From: Hellea sp.
GTDB taxonomy: Bacteria > Pseudomonadota > Alphaproteobacteria > Caulobacterales > Maricaulaceae
Assembly (NCBI GenBank): GCA_028224375.1
Contig: JAOIVW010000013.1
Coordinates: 23,397 to 87,396 of the forward strand
Direction of reading: 5' to 3'
DNA length: 64,000 bases
Both the position numbers and the translations under genes were made by a program. This document shows positions 1 through 10,507 of this stretch, one piece after another. A model generated the notes under the pieces. That model ran no database searches and was not told where the DNA came from. It was given only the letters and a program-made list of their open reading frames with translations. Numbering within the stretch: position 1 is the first letter of the stretch; every line of letters begins with the position of its first letter.

Positions 1-343
1 ATTTTAAGAGCGAAATATCCTCATAAGAGCTAACAGATTTATAAATTGAGAGATCTAACACAGATGTGACGCTGCAATTCATCGTGCCGAAATCTTCGTC
101 CTCAACCGCGACTTTGTTTTCATTAGGTGAGACTGGGTTACGCCTCTTAGAAGCTTTGACTTGACCTTTGATGTCTACAAAGCCCTGCTCACTCGCTTTT
201 TGCAAAACATTTTCAAGCGACGTCACAGCATCATTTTTAGGCGGCGCAGGATCAGATTCATCTGCCGCGACAGCAACGCCGCCCCATAGAGCGGAAGCAG
301 TTATAATCCCTGCAGCGGTTTTACGGATAGTCTTAAGCGCCAT
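1..343 (-). CDS. Secreted hypothetical protein, partial (3' end outside window)
   Basis: Not in ORF track because it lacks a stop in the window. Reverse strand from ATG at 343 reads MALKTIRKTAAGIITASALWGGVAVAADESDPAPP..., signal-peptide-like N-terminus, open to the edge; starts 5 bp after the MotA stop. Confidence 0.6.
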   Translation of the reverse strand, partial: MALKTIRKTAAGIITASALWGGVAVAADESDPAPPKNDAVTSLENVLQKASEQGFVDIKGQVKASKRRNPVSPNENKVAVEDEDFGTMNCSVTSVLDLSIYKSVSSYEDISLLK

Positions 344-348
344 TTCGA

Positions 349-1236
349 TTAAGCCGCCTGTTTTAAGGCTTTGAGAGATTCTTCAATATCAGTGAAACTC
401 GGACGATTATGTTTCGGGGCACTCCGGCGAGCCACCTCAACACAAAGATTGGTTGGATTATTATGCAGGCTTGAGACTAAAACACCGCGGATGAGTGAGT
501 AAAAATAATGTTCTTCTTCACGAACGGTTTTGACCTTATTAGCAAAAGGTCCGACGAGTGAATAGGCGAGAAAAACGCCGAGGAATGTTCCAACCAAGGC
601 CCCACCAATCATACCGCCCAAGACTTCCGGCGGCTTATCAATAGAGGCCATTGTTTTAATCACGCCAAGAACTGCAGCAACAATACCAAGAGCGGGCAAG
701 GCGTCGGCCATATTTTGCAAAGCATGAGAGCCGTGCAGACTGTTTTCCTTCATAACCTCAAGCTGTTTATCAAGAAGTTCTTCAACCTGATAAACATCAT
801 CAAAATTCATAATCATTGACCGTATGGTGTCGCAAATTAGCTCAACAAAATATGTTTCTTTCAAAATACGGGGATATTTCTGGAAAAGAGATGACTCTTC
901 AGGATTCTCAATATGCGCTTCGATTTCAACGGGACTTTCTTTTGCGATACGTACTAATTCATGCATCAGGCAAAGAAGGTCGTTGTAATCAGACTTTTTC
1001 CATTTCGCGCCCTTAAAAACAGCACCAAAATCTTTTAATGTACCCTTGATGGTATGCATATCATTTCCGCAGGCAAACGCGCCAACAGCGGCGCCTCCGA
1101 TAATCATCATCTCATAGGGAAGCGAATGTAATATAATTCCGAGCTTACCGCCTGCGAGAAGGTACCCGCCGAAAACACAGACCAATGTCAAAATAATACC
1201 GAATATAGAACTCATGGAGAAAGTCTTATGTGTCAA
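349..1236 (-). CDS. motA: Flagellar motor stator protein MotA
   Basis: Four TM segments; MotA-type motifs (ALPALGIVAAVLGVIKTM; GGALVGTFLGVFLAYSLVGP); flagellar context. Confidence 0.93.
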   Translation of the reverse strand: MTHKTFSMSSIFGIILTLVCVFGGYLLAGGKLGIILHSLPYEMMIIGGAAVGAFACGNDMHTIKGTLKDFGAVFKGAKWKKSDYNDLLCLMHELVRIAKESPVEIEAHIENPEESSLFQKYPRILKETYFVELICDTIRSMIMNFDDVYQVEELLDKQLEVMKENSLHGSHALQNMADALPALGIVAAVLGVIKTMASIDKPPEVLGGMIGGALVGTFLGVFLAYSLVGPFANKVKTVREEEHYFYSLIRGVLVSSLHNNPTNLCVEVARRSAPKHNRPSFTDIEESLKALKQAA

Positions 1237-1281
1237 TGATTACGTATTTATTAAAAATACACTATATCAGTGTGTATAATT

Positions 1282-2364
1282 TTAATTAAGACACGACTCT
1301 GGACAAAACTCAGGATTCATATTTTCGATAAGTTTGACTGCACGGTGAGATTTATAGATTCCAAGCGCAGCAGACCCAAAATTTACACTCCCTTCAACCA
1401 TCTCCGTCTCAAGTCCAATTGACTGTAATGACACGCCGGGTAATTCAATAACTTGCCCAATTTCAAATCGCGTGCAATCGGCGACTGTCATGCGGCAAGT
1501 CTCGACTACCGCCCTTACGGGAACAACCGCTGTATCTAGCGATTGACGCATATGGTCTGTCCAAGGGTTTTCAGGATCAATAACAGACGGACCATCTTCA
1601 TTCATGCAAGATGCTAAGAGATTCTGTAATAATGTTTGCGGCAGTAAAATTTTAAACGTCAGAGACAAGGGCTTTGACGGCTTAGACACCGTTTTTTTGA
1701 CCGCTTTCTTATTTGCTTTTTTTGTTTCCGTTTTTTTTGTGTCCAGTTTTGTTTTTGTATGATCTTCGCTTTGCTGAACAATAAAAGTCACTTCATTCCA
1801 CACACCTTTATCATCGGCTAACTCAATATCTTGCAGATTGAGTGAACGCTCTGACTGTTTCAAATTCTCGCTGATGTTAGCAAAGGTTGCGGAGAAGAGA
1901 TCTCCAAGCGCAATGTCAAAACCTTGCACAATAGGCCTGAAAAGAATGAGGTCTAACTTGGTGGGTTTATAAGTCTCATCGATTACTTTAGCCTGCATCT
2001 CTAAAGAGCGCGTGGTAACTTGCGCCGCGAAACGTGACTCATAATGCGCCAGCAGAGTAGCTGGGTGATCTGAGACGCTATAGCTAAAACCAAGGCCCGT
2101 TTCCGGCAAAGCGGACTTAAGCTCTTTCAACTCCCCAGATTTTACGTCCACACGGCCCGTTTCCCAAGCCATCTGTGTAAGTTCAGAAAAGGCTGCACAT
2201 ATCGCCGAATGTAATGGATGCCAAATTTTAAGATTATTTATGATGTGATCCGGTATCCCAGATTTAACATCAAGTTTTTTTCGTAACAGACCCATAGCGC
2301 ACCACATTAGTGTTATTATTATTTTTACATGATACGCATAACTGCGTTTCGAAAAGCTTAACAC
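1282..2364 (-). CDS. fliM: FliM-like flagellar switch protein (divergent, Lys-rich linker)
   Basis: C-terminal SpoA/FliN-like pattern (TVADCTRFEIGQVIELPG...ALGIYKSHRAVKLIE), FliM-like middle region; true start may be downstream (MGLLRKKLDV). Confidence 0.7.
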   Translation of the reverse strand: MLSFSKRSYAYHVKIIITLMWCAMGLLRKKLDVKSGIPDHIINNLKIWHPLHSAICAAFSELTQMAWETGRVDVKSGELKELKSALPETGLGFSYSVSDHPATLLAHYESRFAAQVTTRSLEMQAKVIDETYKPTKLDLILFRPIVQGFDIALGDLFSATFANISENLKQSERSLNLQDIELADDKGVWNEVTFIVQQSEDHTKTKLDTKKTETKKANKKAVKKTVSKPSKPLSLTFKILLPQTLLQNLLASCMNEDGPSVIDPENPWTDHMRQSLDTAVVPVRAVVETCRMTVADCTRFEIGQVIELPGVSLQSIGLETEMVEGSVNFGSAALGIYKSHRAVKLIENMNPEFCPESCLN

Positions 2365-2385
2365 TTAAGGGATTTTTAAGCACGT

Positions 2386-3249
2386 TTGTTACCCATAAAT
2401 TCAGGACTACCCTCTAACACTCAACTTAAAGTAAGTTATATGAGTGTTCCCATGGATAAAGAAACCAGACCCATTATAATACGACGCAAAAAAGTTTATG
2501 CGGCTGACGGGCATCATGGCGGGGCTTGGAAAGTAGCTTATGCTGACTTCGTGACCGCCATGATGGCTTTCTTCTTATTGATGTGGCTTTTAAATGCGAC
2601 AACCGAAGAACAGCGCAAAGGTATTGCAGATTATTTCAGTCCTAACATCCCTATTGCCGCTGTTTCTGGTGGTGGTTCTGATGCTCTGTCAGGCGATACG
2701 TTCTTCTCGCAACAATCACTTGCTAAATCCGGCTCGGGCATGAAAAGCGATTCAGGTAATAAGATTTTAGAGGAAGAACTCAAAAAAGCAGCCGAAGAAA
2801 AAGCTAAAGCACAAATCGAAGATCTAAACCAAGCCCTCATTAAAGAAAGTGCTGATTTATTGGAGCATGTAAGCTTAAAAATGAGCCCGGATGGACTGGT
2901 CATTGAACTTATTGATAGCGATGATAAGCCGCTTTTTTTGATTGGCGATACCACGCCCTCTGACCTCTTAAAACAACTTCTGAAAGTCGTCACTAAATCC
3001 TTTGAAACAGTACAGAATGATATCAAAATTGTTGGCCATACGGATGGCCGAGTCTTTATAAATAAGCAGCATTATTCTAACTGGGACTTATCAACGGACC
3101 GTGCAAATACAGCGCGGCGTTTACTTATCTCCTATGGCTTCCCCTATGAGCAGATTACCGAAGTTTCGGGCAAAGCCTATACAGACCCATTAGCCTCAGA
3201 TCCACTTGCGGCGCAAAATAGAAGAATTTCTATTATCATATTGCAATAA
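2386..3249 (+). CDS. motB: Flagellar motor protein MotB
   Basis: GGAWKVAYADFVTAMMAFFLLMWLL TM with Asp, C-terminal OmpA-like (IVGHTDGR...NWDLSTDRANTARRLL). Real start probably at MDKETRP (~2452). Confidence 0.93.
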   Translation: MLPINSGLPSNTQLKVSYMSVPMDKETRPIIIRRKKVYAADGHHGGAWKVAYADFVTAMMAFFLLMWLLNATTEEQRKGIADYFSPNIPIAAVSGGGSDALSGDTFFSQQSLAKSGSGMKSDSGNKILEEELKKAAEEKAKAQIEDLNQALIKESADLLEHVSLKMSPDGLVIELIDSDDKPLFLIGDTTPSDLLKQLLKVVTKSFETVQNDIKIVGHTDGRVFINKQHYSNWDLSTDRANTARRLLISYGFPYEQITEVSGKAYTDPLASDPLAAQNRRISIIILQ

Positions 3250-3331
3250 CTTATATGGTGTATAAAATATTACACACTTTATTAATTCCTTATAAGTACT
3301 CTTTTTAATTGAGTATATTAACTATCAAGGA

Positions 3332-4642
3332 TTGATTATGACAATATCTTCTTCTTTAAACGCTGGGGTCATGGGCCTTAACGTGAATGCCACCAGACTA
3401 GCAACCATTTCTGACAACATCGCCAATTCGAGCACCTATGGCTACAAACGTAGTGAAGTCGATTTTTCGAGCATGGTGATTAACCAGCGTTCCAGCGTCT
3501 ATTCGGCTGGCGGTGTAAGAGCGACCACCTATAAAGATATCCTAAGTACAGCATCGTTGGTGTCTACTGGCAATGCCTTAGATATTGCGATTAACGGTGG
3601 CGGCATGATTCCCGTCACAGACGTTTTTGGTGTCAACCAAACCAGTACCGAACGAGATTTCATGATGGTGCCCACGGGCGGGTTTTCGCCAGATGAAAAT
3701 GGCAATCTACGCACCCAAAGCGGCTTATATCTTTTGGGATGGCCAACAGATTCAACAGGCGACGTTATATCAGGCAGCCGCGACAGTACAAACGGCCTAG
3801 TTCCCGTCAATATCGACATCAGCCAATTTTCCGCCTCTCCGACCAGAAATATTGGTTTAGGGATTAACTTACCTGCAGATTCAACAATAGCAGGCGGAAC
3901 CGGCGAAGACTTTAGCCTTCCTATCGAATATTACGATAATCTTGGCCGCGCGCAGACTTTAACTTACACATTCTCACCCGTAGTCCCCGCCACAGGGGAA
4001 AGTAATAGCTGGAACGTGAGTGTAGCGGATTCAGCAGGCGATCCTTTAGCGCCTATCGCCAGTTTCGATATTTCCTTTAATGACACCGCAGGGAATGGCG
4101 GTTCAATTAATACAATTACGCCAGGTGCGGGCATGACCTATGATGCCGCAACGGGTGAAATGGAATTTAATGTCGTTAGCGGTCCAATGACAGCATTTAT
4201 TGGTAAGCCCGGCGAGAGTAGCGGTATTTCGCAACTCGCAGCCCCCTTCTCGCCCCATAATGTTACCAAGGACGGCTCTCCTATTGGGGATATACTAGGC
4301 GTTGAAATTAATCAAGAAGGCCAAGTCGAAGCCATCTTCAGTTCTGGCTTCCGCCGGACGCTTTTTCAGATTCCCGTCGTAGATGTTCCCAATGTTAACG
4401 GTCTGACGGCGCGAAACAATCAAGCTTACTCCGTCTCGCAAGATAGTGGCGATCTTTATCTTTGGGATGCAGGCACAGGGTCTGTCGGTAGCTATGCTGG
4501 CTATGCTTTGATGGAGTCCGGCACTGATATTGCCGCAGAACTCACCAGCCTTATTGAAACGCAACGCGCTTATTCTTCCAACGCTAAAATCATCCAAACC
4601 GTGGATGAGATGTTGCAGGAAACCACAAACCTCAAACGTTAA
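3332..4642 (+). CDS. flgE: Flagellar hook protein FlgE
   Basis: N-term SLNAGVMGLNVNATRLATISDNIANSSTYGYKRSEVDF; C-term SLIETQRAYSSNAKIIQTVDEMLQE. Confidence 0.93.
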   Translation: MIMTISSSLNAGVMGLNVNATRLATISDNIANSSTYGYKRSEVDFSSMVINQRSSVYSAGGVRATTYKDILSTASLVSTGNALDIAINGGGMIPVTDVFGVNQTSTERDFMMVPTGGFSPDENGNLRTQSGLYLLGWPTDSTGDVISGSRDSTNGLVPVNIDISQFSASPTRNIGLGINLPADSTIAGGTGEDFSLPIEYYDNLGRAQTLTYTFSPVVPATGESNSWNVSVADSAGDPLAPIASFDISFNDTAGNGGSINTITPGAGMTYDAATGEMEFNVVSGPMTAFIGKPGESSGISQLAAPFSPHNVTKDGSPIGDILGVEINQEGQVEAIFSSGFRRTLFQIPVVDVPNVNGLTARNNQAYSVSQDSGDLYLWDAGTGSVGSYAGYALMESGTDIAAELTSLIETQRAYSSNAKIIQTVDEMLQETTNLKR

Positions 4643-4658
4643 GCTTAGGATTAGATAA

Positions 4659-6131
4659 ATGTCACTCTCGCGCGCACTTTCCAACGCTTACACCGGATTG
4701 GCCACCTCTGGGTTCCGCGCTAATGTTGCGGCGAGCAATGTGGCAAATGCTTCTACGCCAGGCTATGTCCGGCGTGAAGTGATAACGACAGAAAACGTTG
4801 CGGGTAATCGCGCAAATGGCGTTCGGGTCGCGGGCGTTGAACGCCATCAGGATTTCTCGTTAACAAGATTGCGGCGCGATTCAGACGCTTCTTTCGGGCG
4901 CGCTAATATTTTGGCAAGTGCTTATGACCAACTTAATAGTGAATTGGGTGCGCCTGGCGATGAATATGGTCTCTTTGCGTCGTTTGAATCGCTGGAGTCT
5001 AATTTCAGAGAGCTGGCCAGCACTCCAGAGTCACCCGCTTTACAAAATGCCGTCCTGGCATCAAGCACAGAATTAGTAAACCAGTTCAACGATCTGGCCA
5101 CGATGACAAATTCACTACGTAATAATGCTGATGCTAACATTGGACGATCTGTTGAAACAGTGAACACAGCTTTAGAGCGGTTGCACACACTCAACGGCGA
5201 CATTGCCAGTATGAACCCACTGTCAGGTGATGGCGCCGCCGCCCTGGAAGATGAACGTCAAAAGCTGATTGATTCAATTGCGGAAATTATTCCCATAAAC
5301 GACATACGTAAAGACGGTGGACAAGTTGATATTGTCACGGATAATGGTGTCTACCTTCTCTCAGGAGAAGTCCATGAGCTGTCTTTTCAGCCTGCAGGCG
5401 TCATTCCCCCAGGTGCGTCATATGCCGATGGCACCGGTAATTTATCTGGCTTATTTGTCGGCGACCAAGAGCTGACACCCGGAACCGGAGGAAATTTCTC
5501 ATTAAGCTCAGGGACTTTGGCAGGATATTTCTCAGTTCGCGATAATGTCGCCCCAACATTTTCAGCTCAGCTAGACAGCCTTGCAGCCGATTTGGTTTCT
5601 CGCTTTTCTAATGATGGATTAGATCCGACGAAAGCTGCGGGCGCGCCAGGAATATTTACAGATGCAGGTGGGCCGGTTGATGTAACAAATATTTCCGGCA
5701 TTGCAGGCCGTCTGCGATTAAATGCTGCTATAGATCCTGTACAAGGTGGCTCCGCTACCCGTTTCCGAGATGGGCTTGGCGCGACAACAACTGGCCCCAC
5801 AGGTAATGCAGATATTATTAATGGATTTTTGGATGCCTTAAACGCCTCGAATAGCGCCCCAAGCGATTTAGGTCTATCCGGAAGTTTTTCATCCATTGAA
5901 TTGGTAGCAGGTTTTTCATCGGTGATTGGCGAGAACAGTATCCGCCATAACGCACTAAGCGCGAGCGCGTTGACACGCAGCAACGCGCTTTATGATGCAG
6001 AAATTCAAAAGTCCGGCGTGGACACCGACCAAGAAATGCAGTCCCTTCTCTTAATCGAACAATCATATGCTGCTAATGCACGGGTCATCCAAACGGTAGG
6101 CGAAATGATCGACCGCCTGATGCAAATTTAG
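4659..6131 (+). CDS. flgK: Flagellar hook-associated protein FlgK
   Basis: SLSRALSNAYTGLATSGFRANVAASNVANASTPGYVRREV; C-term LLLIEQSYAANARVIQTVGEMIDRLMQI. Confidence 0.92.
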   Translation: MSLSRALSNAYTGLATSGFRANVAASNVANASTPGYVRREVITTENVAGNRANGVRVAGVERHQDFSLTRLRRDSDASFGRANILASAYDQLNSELGAPGDEYGLFASFESLESNFRELASTPESPALQNAVLASSTELVNQFNDLATMTNSLRNNADANIGRSVETVNTALERLHTLNGDIASMNPLSGDGAAALEDERQKLIDSIAEIIPINDIRKDGGQVDIVTDNGVYLLSGEVHELSFQPAGVIPPGASYADGTGNLSGLFVGDQELTPGTGGNFSLSSGTLAGYFSVRDNVAPTFSAQLDSLAADLVSRFSNDGLDPTKAAGAPGIFTDAGGPVDVTNISGIAGRLRLNAAIDPVQGGSATRFRDGLGATTTGPTGNADIINGFLDALNASNSAPSDLGLSGSFSSIELVAGFSSVIGENSIRHNALSASALTRSNALYDAEIQKSGVDTDQEMQSLLLIEQSYAANARVIQTVGEMIDRLMQI

Positions 6132-6140
6132 GGGATCATC

Positions 6141-7151
6141 ATGCAATTAACAGGATATCCTGACCTCTTGAGTTTTACCCGCCGTAACCGAACAACAGCT
6201 AACATTAAAGCGCGCCTAGATGTCGCCGCGCAAGAGGCTGTAACAGGTCAACGCGCAGATTTGACCGAAGCCACGAATGGCCGCGTGGGCAATGCTCACC
6301 TTCTGAGTAAGGCTTTAAATGACATTGAGCAGAGCTCACGCATAAATGCTTTAAGCACGACACGCCTTGATATGATCGGCCAAGGTATTAGCGGAGCCCG
6401 CAACGCCATGAACGGCATTGATACGCGCGCGCTTATTGCCATAAATTCCGCAGGCACAGCTGACGTTGAGACAATCGCGGATGAAGCCAAAGCCAATTTA
6501 CGCAGCGTAATGAGCGCTCTGAGCTCAAAACAGGGAACGCGCAACCTTTTTTCAGGCGATGCAGTTGATCAATCGCCTTTTGCAGATGTCGATATCTTGT
6601 TGGATGATATTAAAAACATCATGGCAACAGCCGGGTCTCCTGCAAACATTGAATCAGCTTTGGATAGTTATTTCGATGACCCCGCCGGCGGGTTTCACAC
6701 AAATATTTATACAGGCGGCACAGATGCGGCCCCGCCGCTGCAAATTGGCGATGGTCAAAAACTCAACGTCGACTTACGCGGTGATAATGATGCCATCAAA
6801 GACATCCTGCGCGGCCTTGCCGTAATCGCCACAGCTGAGTCCTCGGGTAACGCCATTGGCACGTCCGCATTCACTGAAATCTTTAGTAGCGGCATTACAG
6901 CTGCAGCTAATGGGACGAGCGGGCTCATTAGTCTTGAAGGCAATCTGGGTATCGCTTCGGAAACTTTAGAAAAAGCCAATAGCCGGAATCAATTCGAAGC
7001 GCTGTCCCTGAACACTGCATACCAATCTCTGACGGGACGCGATCAGTTTGAAGCTGCCGCTGAGCTCAAACAGCTCGAAGTCCAACTTGAGAGTTCATAC
7101 ATTATTACATCACGGCTTTCCGACCTTAGCCTCACAAATTATTTGAGATAA
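6141..7151 (+). CDS. flgL: Flagellar hook-associated protein FlgL / flagellin-like
   Basis: Directly downstream of flgK; flagellin-like termini (C-term ELKQLEVQLESSYIITSRLSDLSLTNYLR). Confidence 0.88.
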   Translation: MQLTGYPDLLSFTRRNRTTANIKARLDVAAQEAVTGQRADLTEATNGRVGNAHLLSKALNDIEQSSRINALSTTRLDMIGQGISGARNAMNGIDTRALIAINSAGTADVETIADEAKANLRSVMSALSSKQGTRNLFSGDAVDQSPFADVDILLDDIKNIMATAGSPANIESALDSYFDDPAGGFHTNIYTGGTDAAPPLQIGDGQKLNVDLRGDNDAIKDILRGLAVIATAESSGNAIGTSAFTEIFSSGITAAANGTSGLISLEGNLGIASETLEKANSRNQFEALSLNTAYQSLTGRDQFEAAAELKQLEVQLESSYIITSRLSDLSLTNYLR

Positions 7152-7154
7152 ATT

Positions 7155-8270
7155 ATGACCACTTTTCTAATACGCCTGTGTCTGTGTCTCGCGCTGAGTT
7201 TTTCAGTTTTTAACAGCGCAGCTTTTGCCGCTGTGAAAATCAAGGACATTGTCGATGTCGAAGGTGTTCGCGGCAATGATTTGGTTGGTTACGGCCTTGT
7301 CATTGGCCTAGACGGTACAGGGGATACTATTCGAAATTCACCCTATACTGAAGAGGCTTTGTCCAATCTGTTAGAACGCCTAGGTGTTAATATTCAAGGT
7401 AGTGATTTTCGTCCTAATAATGTTGCTGCGGTTATCGTGACCGCCTCCCTGCCCCCCTTCGCCCGCACAGGCTCGCGCATCGATATAAATGTATCCTCGA
7501 TTGGTGACGCCAAAAGCCTTGCGGGCGGAACCCTTATCATGACACCCCTTAATGCAGCTGACGGCGAAGTTTACGCTGTGGCCCAAGGTAACGTTCTTAT
7601 AAGCGGTTTTAAAGCTGAGGGCGATGCCGCCTCCGTCGTTGAAGGCGTTCCGACCTCAGGAGCTATTCCTAATGGCGCGCGCATTGAACGCGAGATTGAA
7701 TTTGACTTCATGTCAATGTCTCGCATTCGCTTAGCCTTGCGCTCACCTGATTTCACAACGGCTGAACGCATCGAGGCCAAGATCAATAAAAACTTTGGTA
7801 GGCCTATTGCGACTTTACTGGATTCGGGAACTGTCGAGCTTGACTTAAGCACCGTTTCACAATCCCCTGCCCGACTGCTGAGCCGCATTGAAAATTACGA
7901 CCTTACCCCTGCTCAGAAAGCGCGTGTTGTGATAGACCAACGCTCTGGTACAATTGTTCTAGGGCAGAATGTTAAGGTCTCTTCCGTAGCAATCGCTCAA
8001 GGAAACCTTTCCATCAAAATCGCAGAGTCGCCTTTCGTTGTAACTCAGCCCAATCCTTTCGGGTATAGTGAAGATATCATAGTGCCTCAAACCGATATAG
8101 GAATCGATAAGGGTGAGCCTGGGAATATCGCACTAGTAGAAGAAAACGTCACGCTCCCAGACCTTGTTGCCGGATTGAATGCGCTAGGAGTGTCCCCGCG
8201 TGAGATGATAGATATTCTAAAGACTATGAAGACGGCTGGCGCGCTCCACGCCGAACTCATCTTGCAATAA
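7155..8270 (+). CDS. flgI: Flagellar P-ring protein FlgI
   Basis: VKIKDIVDVEGVRGNDLVGYGLVIGLDGTGD...; C-term PREMIDILKTMKTAGALHAELILQ. Confidence 0.96.
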   Translation: MTTFLIRLCLCLALSFSVFNSAAFAAVKIKDIVDVEGVRGNDLVGYGLVIGLDGTGDTIRNSPYTEEALSNLLERLGVNIQGSDFRPNNVAAVIVTASLPPFARTGSRIDINVSSIGDAKSLAGGTLIMTPLNAADGEVYAVAQGNVLISGFKAEGDAASVVEGVPTSGAIPNGARIEREIEFDFMSMSRIRLALRSPDFTTAERIEAKINKNFGRPIATLLDSGTVELDLSTVSQSPARLLSRIENYDLTPAQKARVVIDQRSGTIVLGQNVKVSSVAIAQGNLSIKIAESPFVVTQPNPFGYSEDIIVPQTDIGIDKGEPGNIALVEENVTLPDLVAGLNALGVSPREMIDILKTMKTAGALHAELILQ

Positions 8271-8273
8271 AGT

Positions 8274-9350
8274 TTAGACCTGCGCATCCTCAGATACAGG
8301 TTTAATGAAAGTAATCCGTCCTTCTTTTTCCAACTTACCGATAAAGCTCATCAAACTTGAAATAGCATTATCGGATTCTTTTTGGCTTATATCCTTAATC
8401 TCTTCGATTTGTTCTTTATATTGCCCCGCCATACGTTGGGAAATATTTGCAAAGAGAAATTCGATTGTCGCAGGTTCTTGTTCACCGCCGGCTTTTAATG
8501 CGATGAGAAGCTTCTCCTTCTCAAAGTCCTTAAAGATGATCGGAATGGCGGTGGTAGGCAAGCGCTTGGGTAAGTCTTCAAACGTCATCATGCCTTTACG
8601 AATGCGTTCCGCTTGTGCCGGATCAGCTTTTTCGAGGGTCTCAAGCATCATGTCACGGCGCTCACGCGGCAATATACCCAAAATCTCACTGACAAAGGCC
8701 ACAGAACTTGGCGCGTCCCCTTCGGACTCCTCATTCAAAAATTCGATCTGAACAAGTTCAGCCACGGCTTCAATAGTGCGTATATCAATTGTGGTATCGC
8801 GTGATAATTGCCGTACACAAGCCACAGATACATCTTGCGGAAGCTCGGCTAATATTTCTCCAGCGCGATCTGTTGAGAATTGCGAGAGAATGATACTAAC
8901 CACTTCACTTTGCTTCGCGGATAGATATTTTGCGATATCAATATCCTTACGTTTTTTGAGCTCAGGCCAAACGGATTCAGCAGATGATACAGGCTTCGTC
9001 GCAGCGGCGCCGAATAATCGCACGGCCCGCTCTTTTTCAAAAAGGCTTTCCGCTAATTGCCGAGCGGCGTCATGGCCGCCGCGTAGTCCACCGCGCCTTG
9101 CGCTTAATTCCGTGATGAAATCTGCAACTGCAGCCAATATACTTTCCCGGGGAATAAGCGTTAGGTTTTCAAGCGCATTCATAAAAGTCCGTAAATGTTT
9201 ATCCTCGATTTTCTGAACAACGGGTCCAGCATAATCGGCGCCAAGGAGCGCTAGAATTACAGCAGCTTTTTCCGGATTCGAAAGTACAAAGGCTCCTCCC
9301 GTTTGCATCGCGAGAGATTGCGGCGGTACAATAACGGACGCCTCTTCCAT
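8274..9350 (-). CDS. fliG: Flagellar motor switch protein FliG
   Basis: FliG middle/C-term pattern (GEILAELPQDVSVACVRQLS..., FEDLPKRLPTTAIPIIFK); operon with fliP. Confidence 0.88.
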   Translation of the reverse strand: MEEASVIVPPQSLAMQTGGAFVLSNPEKAAVILALLGADYAGPVVQKIEDKHLRTFMNALENLTLIPRESILAAVADFITELSARRGGLRGGHDAARQLAESLFEKERAVRLFGAAATKPVSSAESVWPELKKRKDIDIAKYLSAKQSEVVSIILSQFSTDRAGEILAELPQDVSVACVRQLSRDTTIDIRTIEAVAELVQIEFLNEESEGDAPSSVAFVSEILGILPRERRDMMLETLEKADPAQAERIRKGMMTFEDLPKRLPTTAIPIIFKDFEKEKLLIALKAGGEQEPATIEFLFANISQRMAGQYKEQIEEIKDISQKESDNAISSLMSFIGKLEKEGRITFIKPVSEDAQV

Positions 9351-10168
9351 CAGGCCACCCCATAGCCGCGTAGCAGCGCTTCTGTTATTTTTACCCAGCC
9401 ATCTGCCATGACAAAAAAGGCGAGCTTAAATGGTAAAGACACCACTGCAGGCGGCACCATCATCATCCCCATAGCCATAAGAATGGAGGCCACAATAAGA
9501 TCAATAATTAAAAAAGGTAAAAAGATCACAAAGCCAATTTGAAAAGCCTGCTTAATTTCGGACAACATAAAAGAGGTGGTCAAAAGCGAGAATGGAATCT
9601 CTTCTTCAAGGTTGTAATTTCGCTCGGGCATGGTCGCGGCAAGACGTTCTAAAGTATCCCGTTGAACACGATTTTCCATGAAGTTTTTAAATGGTGTCAG
9701 CGTACGATCAATCGCTTGTTCTTCTGTAATTGACCCCTCAATTAGAGGCGAAATACCCTCATCCCAAGATTTCATGAAGACCGGCTCCATAACAAAAAAT
9801 GTTAAAAACATCGCCAGACCCATAATCATCATATTTGGCGGGGATTGTTGCAGACCGATAGCTTGGCGCAGAAAAGAAAATACAATAATCATAAAAGGTA
9901 AACAGGTAATCATCATGGCAAGGCCAGGTGCGAGGCTAAGAACCGTGACGATGAGAAAAAGCTGAATGACGCGGGCGTTAAGACCAACACTCTCACCCTC
10001 GGTATTCTCTTGAGCATTCTCGAGCAATTCTTGCAGAATATTATCGCTCTCAGGCGCAACTTGCGCATGGGCATCCACGCCAAAAATTAAAGATAAAGTA
10101 AGCAGGCCTAAACTCGTAAGGGCCCAAATCCAGATAGATTTCCGCTTGTAATATGGCGCTGGTGTCAT
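9350..10168 (-). CDS. fliP: Flagellar biosynthetic protein FliP
   Basis: FLIVTVLSLAPGLAMMITCLPFMIIVFSFLRQAIGLQQSPPNMMIMGLAMFLTFFVMEPV; C-term GMMMVPPAVVSLPFKLAFFVMADGW. Confidence 0.97.
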   Translation of the reverse strand: MTPAPYYKRKSIWIWALTSLGLLTLSLIFGVDAHAQVAPESDNILQELLENAQENTEGESVGLNARVIQLFLIVTVLSLAPGLAMMITCLPFMIIVFSFLRQAIGLQQSPPNMMIMGLAMFLTFFVMEPVFMKSWDEGISPLIEGSITEEQAIDRTLTPFKNFMENRVQRDTLERLAATMPERNYNLEEEIPFSLLTTSFMLSEIKQAFQIGFVIFLPFLIIDLIVASILMAMGMMMVPPAVVSLPFKLAFFVMADGWVKITEALLRGYGVA

Positions 10169-10503
10169 TGGAGAAAATCTTCAGAAATATCTACAATTTC
10201 AGTAAGCTTGACGCCGATACTACCTGTCGCCGGGTCGGTTTCAATTAATTCACCGCGCGCTATAACGCGGTTATTGATACAGAGGTCCACAGGGTCTTCG
10301 ATCTTACTGTCGAGCTGAATAAGCGAATCTTGTTTGAGCTGTAAAAGCTCGGCAATCGTTGGGCGAGCCGTACCAATGACGACCTGAACAGATACGGGTA
10401 GCGCATAAATGGAGCGCTTATAGACCGCGCCCTCCTCACCGACGCGTCGCTCTGCCATCGGAATATCAGTTGCATCTAGCTCGTTCGCTGTGGCGTTGTT
10501 CAT
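10165..10503 (-). CDS. fliN: Flagellar motor switch protein FliN
   Basis: VSVQVVIGTARPTIAELLQLKQDSLIQLDSKIEDPVDLCINNRVIARGEL...GVKLTEIV; overlaps fliP by 4 nt. Confidence 0.93.
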   Translation of the reverse strand: MNNATANELDATDIPMAERRVGEEGAVYKRSIYALPVSVQVVIGTARPTIAELLQLKQDSLIQLDSKIEDPVDLCINNRVIARGELIETDPATGSIGVKLTEIVDISEDFLQ

Positions 10504-10507
10504 ATCA

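Noticed and set aside
8305-9216. Plus-strand ORFs (148 and 146 aa) opposite fliG
   Set aside because: Antisense to fliG; no independent evidence of coding.
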